NCBI RefSeq assembly: GCF_029989365.1
Contig: NZ_JAPRAQ010000001.1
Coordinates: 620,001-684,000 of the forward strand
Reading direction: 5' to 3'
Source: Bradyrhizobium sp. Arg816
GTDB taxonomy: Bacteria > Pseudomonadota > Alphaproteobacteria > Rhizobiales > Xanthobacteraceae
Length of the DNA stretch: 64,000 bases
Position numbers and translations under genes: made by a program. The notes beneath the pieces were generated by a model. The model had not been told where the DNA came from and did not search any database. It was given only the letters and a program-made list of their open reading frames with translations. The first letter of the stretch is position 1, and each line of letters opens with the position of its first letter. Below are positions 36,859-45,490 of this stretch, piece by piece.

Positions 36859-38150
36859 CCGTGCTCCTCGTCTGCGATATCGAGGCCGTGATCGAGTGCA
36901 TCCAGAAGCAATTCGGCCTCATGCTCGGAGATGACCAGCGGCGGCGCCAGGAACAGCGAAGTCTGCTCACCGCTGGTGCCGATCACCGCGCCCGCCTCCA
37001 GCGCGCGCTCCGCCACGCGCGAGGCGATCGGGACCTCCGTTGTGTCGGCATGCCAGGCGCGCCAATCCGGCCCGTGCAACTCCACCGTCCAGTGCAGTCC
37101 CTGTCCCGCCACGCGCTGCACGCTCGGATGCTTTTGCGCGATCGCGAGCAGGCGGCGGATGAACAGCTTTTCCAGGCTCGCTACGTGCTCCAGGATCTTC
37201 TCTTCGCTGACGACCTTCAGATAGGCGCTAACCGCGGCCATGCTGATCGGATGGCCGCGCAGCGTGCCGTAATTCTGCCAGCTCGTGCCCTTGAGCCGCT
37301 CGACAATGTCCTTCGACACCACGACGGCAGCAACGGCTGCCGCACCGCCACCGAGCGATTTCCCGAGCGTCACGATATCGGGGCGACTCTGCGCTCCCTG
37401 GAACGCGAACCAGCGCCCAGCGCGGCCCGCACCGGTGACGACCTCGTCCGCGATCCAGTACGAGCCCGCCTGCCGCGCGCAGCGCGCCACCTCGTCCTGA
37501 TAGGCGCCGTCGTAATAGATGCCGCCCTGAGTGTAGTCGATGATCGTCGCGGCCGTGTCCGAGAGCAGGCGCGTGGCATCCGCCAGATATTCGCTGGGCG
37601 AGGTGTTGTTCGCCGATCCGCCATAGATCGCACCATCCGGCGCCGGGAGGATCCGCACCGGTGCCATCGGCGCCGGCAGCTTCGAGCCGCCTGCGTGCAC
37701 CGCGAGGCCGCCGTGCCATTGCGGCTGCACCGTCATGGCGCGGGAGAGGCCGGTGATGCCGTGATAAGCGCGCTCGCGCGTCGCCAGAGCCGACCGCTGC
37801 GTCAGCGCCTGGCAAAGCGACAGCGCCATGTCGTTGGCCTCGCTGCCGCTGATGCAGAACCGCACTGCGCCGACCCAGTCGTCTTCGCCCTTGAATGCGG
37901 TGGCCATCAGATCGTCGGCGGCCTGCTCGCGGCCGACCCAGGACCAGCCTTCGTTCACGACCGGCGTATCCGCCGCGCGGCGGATCGCCTCCACCATCGC
38001 GGGATGGCGGTGGCCGAGGCCGCCGCCGGTGTTGCTGCCGTCGATCAGCTTGCGGCCATCGGACAAGTGAAAATAGACGCCCTCGCCGCCAACGACGGCC
38101 ATCGGCGCGGCTTCGCCCGCATTCAGCCCGGTTCGCAACAATCTGCTCAT
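36855..38150 (-). CDS. Class III PLP-dependent aminotransferase
   Basis: The 431-residue protein has the class III fold with Asp235 (WIADEVVTGAGR) contacting the pyridine nitrogen and Lys264 (TLGKSLGGGA) forming the Schiff base. SGSEANDMAL matches the PLP phosphate site. It would transfer the amino group from an omega- or beta-amino acid, such as one freed by the carbamoylase. The ATG at 38150 lies 10 bases after hyuB. It resembles glutamate-1-semialdehyde- and beta-amino-acid-type aminotransferases, so substrate choice is open. Confidence 0.88.
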   Translation of the reverse strand: MSRLLRTGLNAGEAAPMAVVGGEGVYFHLSDGRKLIDGSNTGGGLGHRHPAMVEAIRRAADTPVVNEGWSWVGREQAADDLMATAFKGEDDWVGAVRFCISGSEANDMALSLCQALTQRSALATRERAYHGITGLSRAMTVQPQWHGGLAVHAGGSKLPAPMAPVRILPAPDGAIYGGSANNTSPSEYLADATRLLSDTAATIIDYTQGGIYYDGAYQDEVARCARQAGSYWIADEVVTGAGRAGRWFAFQGAQSRPDIVTLGKSLGGGAAAVAAVVVSKDIVERLKGTSWQNYGTLRGHPISMAAVSAYLKVVSEEKILEHVASLEKLFIRRLLAIAQKHPSVQRVAGQGLHWTVELHGPDWRAWHADTTEVPIASRVAERALEAGAVIGTSGEQTSLFLAPPLVISEHEAELLLDALDHGLDIADEEHG

Positions 38151-38160
38151 CGCAATCCCC

Positions 38161-39741
38161 TCACTCCGCAGCCACGGCGCCATAGCCGCCGCCGCCGCAC
38201 ATCTCGATCGTGACGAGATCGTCTTGCTGCAACACCAGGTTCGATTTGCCGTCGATGGCGACGTTCGCGCCCTGCCTGATCAGCGAGATGCGGCAGGCCT
38301 TGCCGGGATAGCCGCCCTGCATGCCGAATGGCGCGATCACCATGCGCTCGATGCAGGTGGTCAGATGCATCGAGGGTGCCAGGATGCGATAAGTGCGGAC
38401 GGAGCCGTCACCGCCGCGATGGGCGCCCGCGCCGCCGGACTGCCGGCGAATGGCCTGCTGCTCCAGGCGGATCGCGTAGTTCGCCTCGATCACCTCGACC
38501 GGTGTATTCGACGTGTTGGACAGATGCACGCGCGTCGCCGACATGCCGGCCCGATCATACCGCGCGCCTTCGCCGCCGCCGTGGACCTCGTAGAGCATTT
38601 TCCACGAGCCGTTTTGCCGCGGCTCGGCGAAGAACAGAACGCCCGCGGTGGTCGCGCCACCGGCCGACAGTCGTTCGGGGATGGTGTCCTGCATCGCGCG
38701 AAAAATCGCATCGACGATGCGCATGGACGTCTCATGGTTGCCGGCGGCAACGGACGCCATCCAGCCCGGCTCCAGAATCGAGCCCGGGCGCGTAACGATG
38801 GTCAGAGGCCGGAGCGCACCCGCATTCTGGTGCATGTCGCGTCCGCTCATGATGCGCGCGGCATAGGCGACCGCCGAGCGCGCCATGAACGGCGTCGTGT
38901 TGCAGAAATTCGAGACGCGATCGCAACTGCCGGAGAGGTCGAAGGTCGCCTCGTCGCCGCGAATGGTGATTTTCACATGGATGCGCGCAGGTGCATTGTT
39001 GACGCTGCCGTCGTCGAGATAGTCTTCGCCCTCGTAGACGCCGTCCGGCAGGTCGCGAAGCGCTTCCCGCATCTCGATTTCGGAGAGATCGTGCAGGCGC
39101 GACTGCGTCGCCGTGAACACCGCCTTGCCATGCTCGCGGCAGAGCTCGAGGATGCGCTTCTCGCCGGCCTTGGTCGCGGCGATCTGGGCGAGCAGATCGC
39201 CCTCGCAGGACTCGGGATCGCGGACGTTGGCCTTGAGCAGCTGCACGATCGGCGTATTGACGCCGGCTGAGGTTGCGATCAGCACCGGCGGAATCCGCAT
39301 CGCCTCCTGGAAAGTGTCGATGGCTTTCGCGAAATAACTGCCGGGCCAGGTGCCGCCGATGTCGGGCCAGTGCGCGAGGCTGACTGCGAAGGCGACGATC
39401 TCGCCGTCGACGAAGACGGGACGCACGACCTTGACGTCGTTGAGGTGATTGCCTCCGAGCGCGCCGACATTATAGATCACGACGTCACCGTCGTTCAGGC
39501 TGTCGCGCGGCATCACCTTCAGCAACTCGGGGATGGTGTAGGCCATCGCGCCGAGATGGATCGGGATGTCGCGGCCCTGCCCGACCAGGCCGCCGCGGCC
39601 ATCCGTGATTGCGGATGACAGGTCGCCGGCCTCGCGCAGCAGCGGCGAGCGCGCCGAGCGCGTCATCACCAGGCTCATTTCCTCGGCCGCGGCCGAGAGC
39701 CCGTGCCTGATAACCTCGACGACGAACGGATCGAGCTTCAT
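38161..39741 (-). CDS. hyuB: Hydantoinase B / 5-oxoprolinase B-type subunit
   Basis: The 526-residue protein matches the HyuB family: MTRSARSPLLREAGDLSSAITDGRGGLV, GDVVIYNVGALGGNHLNDV and the glycine-rich C-terminus ending GGGGYGAVAAE. With HyuA it opens a cyclic amide (hydantoin, N-methylhydantoin or 5-oxoproline) at the expense of ATP. The ATG at 39741 overlaps the HyuA stop by ATGA. This family is related in plan to acetone carboxylase subunits, so the exact ring substrate is uncertain. Confidence 0.9.
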   Translation of the reverse strand: MKLDPFVVEVIRHGLSAAAEEMSLVMTRSARSPLLREAGDLSSAITDGRGGLVGQGRDIPIHLGAMAYTIPELLKVMPRDSLNDGDVVIYNVGALGGNHLNDVKVVRPVFVDGEIVAFAVSLAHWPDIGGTWPGSYFAKAIDTFQEAMRIPPVLIATSAGVNTPIVQLLKANVRDPESCEGDLLAQIAATKAGEKRILELCREHGKAVFTATQSRLHDLSEIEMREALRDLPDGVYEGEDYLDDGSVNNAPARIHVKITIRGDEATFDLSGSCDRVSNFCNTTPFMARSAVAYAARIMSGRDMHQNAGALRPLTIVTRPGSILEPGWMASVAAGNHETSMRIVDAIFRAMQDTIPERLSAGGATTAGVLFFAEPRQNGSWKMLYEVHGGGEGARYDRAGMSATRVHLSNTSNTPVEVIEANYAIRLEQQAIRRQSGGAGAHRGGDGSVRTYRILAPSMHLTTCIERMVIAPFGMQGGYPGKACRISLIRQGANVAIDGKSNLVLQQDDLVTIEMCGGGGYGAVAAE

Positions 39742-41747
39742 GCCGCCCTCCGCGTCAGGGACAGGTTGCCGGCGGAATCGGGTTTGGCTTGCCAGCCGGG
39801 CGGGACCACCACCGTTGACCATGCGTCTTCGATGATCGCGGGGCCGCTGACGACATCGGTCAATTTGGCGCGATCGATGATGGCGGTCGGGATATCGTGG
39901 AGACCGTCGAATGAGCAGGCCCGCTTGCCTGACGACACCGCCCTCACCGCCGTCGCCGGCCGGCTCACCACCGTCGTCGACGGGCGCCGCGCCTGCACGC
40001 GCACGGATTCGATGACGCAGGGCTCGCTGGTCGCGTAGCCGAACAGTTCGTGATGCCGCGCCAGAAAGTCCTTCTTCAGCTTGGTCACGTCGAGCGGCAA
40101 CGTGAACGGCACCGGGATGGCATCGTTCTGCGCCGCGTAGCGCATCAGCGCCACCAGCTCGACCTGAATCTCCGCCTGCGCAACGCCGTTGGCGATCAGC
40201 GGCGCCGAAGCATCCTCAATCAACGTCCCGATCCGTTCCGACACGCGCGCGAGATCGATGCCATCCAGGGCCGCGCGTAGCGTCTGCTGCTGAAGGAAGC
40301 TGAAATCGGCGGTGAGACAGCCAAGCGCCGAGAACGCGCTCGAGGCGCTGGGCACCACGACCCCTGCAATCCCGTAGAGATCGGCAAGGCCTGCGGCATG
40401 CATCGGGCCGCCGCCACCGAAGGCGAGCAGCGTGCAGTCGCGGCCGTCGATGCCGCGCTCGACCGTGACGCGGCGGAGCGCGCGCGCCATCGTCGCGTTC
40501 GCGACCTTGATGATGCCGAGTGCGGTTTCAGTCAGGCTCAGCCCCAAGGCGCGCGCAATCGGCGCGATGACGCGTTCCGCGGCCTTGATGTCGATGCCGA
40601 TGCGGTCGCCAAGCTTGGTCTCGGGATTGAGATAGCCGAGCACGGCGTTCGCGTCGGTAATGGTCGGCTCGGTGCCGCCGCGGCCATAGCAGGCCGGCCC
40701 CGGCTGGGAGCCGGCGCTCTCCGGCCCGACCGTCAGGCCGCCCGGACCGTTTCGCACGATCGATCCGCCGCCGGCCCCGATCGAATGGACCGCAAGCATC
40801 GGCTGACGCAGCGGCTTGTCGCCGAGCATGCGGCCGTCGGTCATCTCGGCCTGACCGTCGACGATCAGGCAGACGTCGGTCGTGGTGCCACCCATGTCGA
40901 AGGTGAGCATGCGCGATGTGCCGAGCTGGCGCGCGATGCTGACGGATGCAGAGACACCGGCGGCCGGGCCTGACATCGCCATCACCAGCGGCCGCCGCTT
41001 CACGGCTGAGATCGGGACCATGGCTCCGGCCGAATGAAACACCTGCAAGCCGGCGCCGATCGGCAGCCGCTGCTCCAGCTCGCTGAGATATTCGACCGCG
41101 ATCGGCATTGCCGCCGCGTTGAACACGGTGGCCGACGTCCGCTCGTATTCGCGCGCCTCGGGATTGACCTCGTGCGACAGCGAGACGTGGGCGACGACGC
41201 CCTTGAGCCGTTCGCCGAGCATTTTTTCGTGGATGGGATTGGCATAGGCGTGAAGCAGCGCGACCGCGACGCTCTGTACGCCGGTCTCCTTCAGCCAGGC
41301 CACCAGACGTGCGATCTCGGTCTCATCCAGCGCCTTGAGCACCCGGCCCTCGTGATCGAGGCGCTCGGCGAGCCCAAAGCATCGTTCGGGCGGCACCAGC
41401 GGCGGCGATTTCGGCGGAATGTCGAGACGATAGAGATCGCGGCGGCGATAACGCGCGATCTCGAGCACATCGGCGAACCCTTCGGTCGCGACCAGCGCGA
41501 CCTTCGGCAGCCGCTTCTCGACAATGGCGTTGGTCACGCGCGTGGTGCCGTGCACGAAGCGCTTGACCTCGCTCTTGCGCAGGCCCACCGCCTCGATCGC
41601 CTCCAGCATCGCCTGAACCGGCGCGTCGGGGCGCGACGGCACCTTTGCGATCCGCGCCTCCGCGGAATCGCGCCTGATGGCAATAATGTCGGTGAAGGTG
41701 CCACCGATATCGGTGCCGACTTCCCAGTGATGTCCGGAGGAACTCAT
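39738..41747 (-). CDS. hyuA: Hydantoinase A / 5-oxoprolinase A-type ATPase subunit
   Basis: This 669-residue subunit has the actin-like ATPase start VGTDIGGTFTDIIA, the second phosphate motif DMGGTTTDVCLI, GAGGGSIV and GPACYGRGGTEPTITDAN. These are the marks of HyuA/acetophenone-carboxylase-type subunits. It activates the lactam with ATP for the HyuB partner. It is the first of a tightly packed set hyuA, hyuB, aminotransferase and synthetase, preceded by a 425-base gap that should contain the promoter and regulator sites. Confidence 0.92.
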   Translation of the reverse strand: MSSSGHHWEVGTDIGGTFTDIIAIRRDSAEARIAKVPSRPDAPVQAMLEAIEAVGLRKSEVKRFVHGTTRVTNAIVEKRLPKVALVATEGFADVLEIARYRRRDLYRLDIPPKSPPLVPPERCFGLAERLDHEGRVLKALDETEIARLVAWLKETGVQSVAVALLHAYANPIHEKMLGERLKGVVAHVSLSHEVNPEAREYERTSATVFNAAAMPIAVEYLSELEQRLPIGAGLQVFHSAGAMVPISAVKRRPLVMAMSGPAAGVSASVSIARQLGTSRMLTFDMGGTTTDVCLIVDGQAEMTDGRMLGDKPLRQPMLAVHSIGAGGGSIVRNGPGGLTVGPESAGSQPGPACYGRGGTEPTITDANAVLGYLNPETKLGDRIGIDIKAAERVIAPIARALGLSLTETALGIIKVANATMARALRRVTVERGIDGRDCTLLAFGGGGPMHAAGLADLYGIAGVVVPSASSAFSALGCLTADFSFLQQQTLRAALDGIDLARVSERIGTLIEDASAPLIANGVAQAEIQVELVALMRYAAQNDAIPVPFTLPLDVTKLKKDFLARHHELFGYATSEPCVIESVRVQARRPSTTVVSRPATAVRAVSSGKRACSFDGLHDIPTAIIDRAKLTDVVSGPAIIEDAWSTVVVPPGWQAKPDSAGNLSLTRRAA

Positions 41748-42172
41748 GTGCGGCGTCAGTTACGGATGACGTCCGAACCGGACGCTGGGTGCTTGCCGGC
41801 CATCGCAACGTCCAATGCCAAACCGAGAGCGCTCATCATCATCCCCTGTCATGCCACCGCCTGCGAGCGTGCGACAGAGCGATGGGCTCGGGATAGGGCC
41901 AGAGTTGTCGCAAACCACTAGACCAGCGCAGGGCCGGCATCATGCGGTGCAACACCGGCTGCACGTTTTGGTGCAGCCGTGCCCGCGCAGAGAGCACGCG
42001 AACGCGAACCGTTCCACGCGACGAACGTGCAGCGCACCACGGATTTCTCCGCGCAAATCGCGACGCCCGCTGCACTGCAATCGGATCACTCAAAAACGTC
42101 TGTCTAATTTGCAGGCGATTGAACGGCGTTGCGGGATAGCCGGATGCCTACGAGCTATGCATAGCGGTCGGC
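41748..42172. promoter_or_regulatory. Long intergenic region upstream of hyuA with repeated GTGCA boxes
   Basis: This 425-base gap separates hyuA from the MocR regulator. It has several copies of a GTGCA-containing motif: GGTGCA at 41946-41951 and 41970-41975, a perfect hairpin at 41956-41979, and GTGCAGCGCACC at 42027-42038. Such repeated sites next to a MocR gene suggest operator sequences. An open frame of 128 codons on the plus strand crosses it, but has no recognisable product. It should also contain the hyuA promoter. Confidence 0.5.
41956..41979. promoter_or_regulatory. Perfect 9-bp inverted repeat in the hyuA upstream region
   Basis: CGGCTGCAC (41956-41964) and GTGCAGCCG (41971-41979) are exact inverted arms around the loop GTTTTG. 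It is about 210 bases upstream of the hyuA start. It could be a regulator site or, less likely, a terminator for the MocR gene, about 190 bases past its stop on the same strand. Confidence 0.45.
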
Positions 42173-43720
42173 TCAGCCTCTCTTTATTGTACGAACAGTA
42201 AGAGAGGATTTCGCCGGCTCGGATGGCGCATTGCGGCAGCCGCTGCCGATGCAAGCCGCGATTCTCGCAAGCAGCGGCGCGGCATCCTCGACCCGCAGCC
42301 GTCCGTAGCCGAACACCAGGCCCTGCCGCGTCGGCTGCTCCAGAAAGTTTTGCGAGAGCGGCTGGACGTGGATGCCGGCCTGCTTCAGGACCGCGGCCGC
42401 CTCGCGGTCGCTCATCCGTGCCTGCATCGCATCGGTAAACAGCGCCACCAGATGCAATCCCGTGACGGCGGAGGATACGGTGAGATCGTCAGCCATCAGC
42501 GCTGCGATCGCATCGATCAGCGCCTTCCGACGTGCGGCGTAGATCCGCCGCATCCCGCGCAGATGCCGCAGCAGGTGCCCTTCCCGCATGAACTCGGTCA
42601 GCGCGAGCTGACCGATGCCGGAGGTGTGCACATCGATGCGCGCGCGGCCCTTGGAAAAGCCCTCGATGAAATGCCTGTTGGCGACGATGTAGCCGAGCCG
42701 CAAATTCGGCATCATGATCTTCGAGAAGGTGCCGAAATAGATCACCCGCCCCTCGCGATCGAGCGAGCGCAACGAGGCGATCATGCTGTCCTGGTGTCTG
42801 AACTCCGAATTGTAATCGTCCTCGATCACCCAGACGTCGTTCTTGTTGGCCCAGTCGAGCAGTTCGAGCCGCCGCTCCAGGTGCATGCTGACGCCGAGCG
42901 GATATTGATGCGACGGCGTAACCACGATCAGCTTCGCACCCGGTGCGCGCCTGATACCTTCGGAGACGACGAGGCCCTTGTCATCGACCGGAATTGGAAC
43001 GAGCTTCGCGCCGGCGGCCGTGAGCGCCCACCGGGCCTCGACGAAGCCGGGCTCCTCGACCCAGACCTCGTCGCCGGGATCGAGGATCATCCGACTACAG
43101 AAATCAAGCGCCCCCGATGTGCCTGAGGTGACGACGACCTCTTCCGGCGCGCAGACGAGCCCGCGCACCGAGCCGAGAAAGTTCGCGATCTCGCTCCGCA
43201 AGCGCGGATGGCCTTCCGAGGGAAGATCGAGACACTCCTGCTCTCTCGGATTTTGCCAGGACAGCCGCAGCAGGCGCGACCATTCCTTGAACGGGAAGGT
43301 CGAGACGTCGGGTGCGCCGGGCGCGAACACAGACGGCCAATTGGTCTCGTAATCCAAACCAAGCAGCGATCGCCAACGCTCCGACATGTGGGCGGGCTTG
43401 CTCGCAGGCGACGTAGTGGATGAAGGCTCCGCATGCGGGGCTGCAACGGCGGCCACCATGACACTGCCGCGCGGCATCGATGCAAGATAGCCCTCGGCGT
43501 AGAGCAGTTCCCAGGCGGTCAGCACCACCGTGCGCGAGCAGCCCAGTTCGCGCGCGATCTCGCGCGAGCCGAGGAATTGCGTTCCGGCCGGAAAGGTGCC
43601 GCGCAAAATGCCGGCGCGGATGTGCGCCGCGATCTGCAGATGCAGCGGCACGGCCGAATTCCGGTCGATATGCATCCCGGCAAGGGACACGCGCTTGCTC
43701 GGGTGACGGCTGTTGTCCAT
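42173..43720 (-). CDS. MocR/GabR-type PLP-dependent transcriptional regulator
   Basis: The 515-residue protein joins an N-terminal GntR winged helix (residues about 18-95, containing SREIARELGCSRTVV) to a class I aminotransferase-like domain. That domain keeps Lys334 (FGTFSKIMMPNLRLGY) for PLP and the EDDYNSEFR motif. MocR proteins sense amino compounds such as GABA, taurine or PLP itself. The ATG at 43720 is chosen; the frame upstream runs into the palindromic repeat and encodes no domain. Its position just upstream of hyuA and after an aldehyde dehydrogenase gene makes it the likely regulator of the amino-compound part of the cluster. Confidence 0.9.
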   Translation of the reverse strand: MDNSRHPSKRVSLAGMHIDRNSAVPLHLQIAAHIRAGILRGTFPAGTQFLGSREIARELGCSRTVVLTAWELLYAEGYLASMPRGSVMVAAVAAPHAEPSSTTSPASKPAHMSERWRSLLGLDYETNWPSVFAPGAPDVSTFPFKEWSRLLRLSWQNPREQECLDLPSEGHPRLRSEIANFLGSVRGLVCAPEEVVVTSGTSGALDFCSRMILDPGDEVWVEEPGFVEARWALTAAGAKLVPIPVDDKGLVVSEGIRRAPGAKLIVVTPSHQYPLGVSMHLERRLELLDWANKNDVWVIEDDYNSEFRHQDSMIASLRSLDREGRVIYFGTFSKIMMPNLRLGYIVANRHFIEGFSKGRARIDVHTSGIGQLALTEFMREGHLLRHLRGMRRIYAARRKALIDAIAALMADDLTVSSAVTGLHLVALFTDAMQARMSDREAAAVLKQAGIHVQPLSQNFLEQPTRQGLVFGYGRLRVEDAAPLLARIAACIGSGCRNAPSEPAKSSLTVRTIKRG

Positions 43721-43741
43721 GTCTCGCCCGTCAGGCAATTG

Positions 43742-43864
43742 AGCCCGCATGGAGCGAAGCGAAATGCGGGGACACCGTCCCGGATTGCGCTTCGCTCCAT
43801 CCGGGCTACACGGCCCCACATACAAGTGCGTGGGGCGGGTCAGCGCAAGCCTAACCCACCCCAC
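43742..43864. repeat. Composite palindromic intergenic repeat
   Basis: Two palindromic modules lie side by side. Module 1 has 20-base arms 43742-43761 and 43788-43807 that match in 19 of 20 positions (core GGAGCGAAGC / GCTTCGCTCC). Module 2 has 11-base arms 43830-43840 and 43854-43864 that match in 10 of 11, with an extra GCCCCAC/GTGGGGC pair at 43813-43819 and 43830-43836. The look is that of a dispersed REP-like element of Bradyrhizobium genomes. It fills most of the space between the aldehyde dehydrogenase and MocR genes. Confidence 0.75.
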
Positions 43865-43874
43865 GAAATCTCGC

Positions 43875-45308
43875 TTACGCGCTCGCCTGCGTCACGAACT
43901 TCGTGTTGAGATAACCCTCGATCGCCTCGAGGCCGCCCTCGGAGCCGTAGCCGGAATCCTTGATGCCGCCGAACGGCACTTCCGGCAGCGCGAGGCCGTG
44001 GTGGTTGATCGACACCATGCCGCTCTCGATGTCGGAGCCGATCGCCTGCATCGTCTTGGTCGAGGTGGTGTAGGCATAGGCGGCAAGGCCGTACGGTAGG
44101 CGGTTCGCCTCGGCCACCACCTCCTCATAGCTGCGGAACGAGGTGATCGGGGCAAGAGGTCCGAACGGCTCCTCGTTCATGATGCGGGCATCGCGCGGCA
44201 CGTCGGTGATCACAGTCGGCTCGAAGAAGAAGCCTTCGTTGCCGATGCGCTTGCCGCCAGCCTGGACCTTGGCGCCGCGCTGCACGGCATCGGAGACCAG
44301 ACCTTCCATGGCGTCGACGCGGCGCGGGTTCGCCAGCGGACCCATGCGGGTGTCCTTGTCGAGACCATTGCCGACCTTGAGGCTCTTGGCCGCGGCGACG
44401 AACTTGTCGACGAAGGGCTGATAGACGCTTTCGTGCACCAGGAAGCGCGTCGGCGAGACGCAGACCTGGCCGGCGTTACGGAACTTGTTGGCCGAGAGAA
44501 TCTTGGCGGCGTTGTCGAGGTCCGCATCCGCGAACACGATCGCCGGCGCGTGGCCACCGAGCTCCATGGTGACGCGCTTCATATGCAGGCCCGCGAGCGC
44601 GGCCAGATGCTTGCCGACCGCGGTCGAGCCCGTAAAACTGATCTTGCGGATGATCGGGTGCGGAATGAGATATTCGGACACGTCCGACGGCACGCCGAAC
44701 ACCAGCTGGACGACGCCGGCCGGAATGCCCGCGTCGGCATAGGCGCGCACCAGCTCCATGCAGCTTGCCGGGGTTTCTTCCGGGCCCTTGACGATGATCG
44801 AGCAGCCGGCGGCGAGCGCGGCCGAGATCTTGCGGACCGCCTGGTTGATCGGAAAATTCCAGGGCGTGAACGCGGCGACCGGGCCGACCGGCTCCTTGGT
44901 CACGAGCTGGGAGACGTTGCCCATCCGCGGCGGCACGATGCGGCCATAGGCGCGGCGGGCTTCCTCGGAGAACCAATCGATGAGGTCGCCGGCCAGCATG
45001 GTCTCGCCCTGCGCTTCCACGACCGGCTTGCCCTGCTCCATGGTCATCACGGGTGCGATCTCGGCGGCGCGCGAGCGGATGATGTCGGCGGCCTTGCGCA
45101 TCAGCTTGTAGCGGTCGAACGGCGAGGTCTTGCGCCAGATCTCGAAGCCGGCCTTGGCGGCCTCCAGCGCGCGGTCGAGGTCCTGACGCGAGGCGTGCGG
45201 CGTCTTGCCGATCGGCTGGCCGGTGGCGGGGTTGAGGATGTCCTCCGACTTGCCGGAGGTGCCGTCGGTCCACTCGCCGGCGATGAACATCTGAACTTTG
45301 GGGTACAT
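43875..45308 (-). CDS. NAD(P)-dependent aldehyde dehydrogenase, succinate-semialdehyde dehydrogenase type
   Basis: This 477-residue aldehyde dehydrogenase has all catalytic residues: Asn151 (TPWNFP), Glu249 ([10 protein letters not shown]) and Cys283 (NAGQVCVSP). Similarity in the TPWNFPIN and [14 protein letters not shown] regions is to succinate-semialdehyde dehydrogenases. It would oxidise an omega-semialdehyde formed by the class III aminotransferase. The ATG at 45308 starts [13 protein letters not shown], the usual start; upstream Mets are not supported. It lies between hydantoinase copy 2 and the MocR gene. Confidence 0.9.
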   Translation of the reverse strand: MYPKVQMFIAGEWTDGTSGKSEDILNPATGQPIGKTPHASRQDLDRALEAAKAGFEIWRKTSPFDRYKLMRKAADIIRSRAAEIAPVMTMEQGKPVVEAQGETMLAGDLIDWFSEEARRAYGRIVPPRMGNVSQLVTKEPVGPVAAFTPWNFPINQAVRKISAALAAGCSIIVKGPEETPASCMELVRAYADAGIPAGVVQLVFGVPSDVSEYLIPHPIIRKISFTGSTAVGKHLAALAGLHMKRVTMELGGHAPAIVFADADLDNAAKILSANKFRNAGQVCVSPTRFLVHESVYQPFVDKFVAAAKSLKVGNGLDKDTRMGPLANPRRVDAMEGLVSDAVQRGAKVQAGGKRIGNEGFFFEPTVITDVPRDARIMNEEPFGPLAPITSFRSYEEVVAEANRLPYGLAAYAYTTSTKTMQAIGSDIESGMVSINHHGLALPEVPFGGIKDSGYGSEGGLEAIEGYLNTKFVTQASA

Positions 45309-45490
45309 CCCTGGTGTCTCCTGCATGATTTCGGCGGCGATCAGCATTGGCGCCCGGCCGCTTAACAAGTGGGCGCAGAGCTACACCGAAAGGCGGCCGG
45401 CGAAAAGGGATCAATGATGCCGCAGCGGCGCGAGGATGGTATGCGCAACAGACGACATGGTGGCGTCGTCACGATGCGATTATTTTTCCG

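Noticed and set aside
41815-42201. Open frame of 128 codons on the plus strand between hyuA and the MocR gene.
   Set aside because: No recognisable domain, Arg/Ser-rich low-quality translation, it overlaps the end of the MocR gene and crosses repeated palindromic boxes; it is most likely non-coding.
43721-43864. N-terminal extension of the MocR protein by 48 residues.
   Set aside because: It is translation of the palindromic repeat; the GntR domain and a normal start are at 43720.
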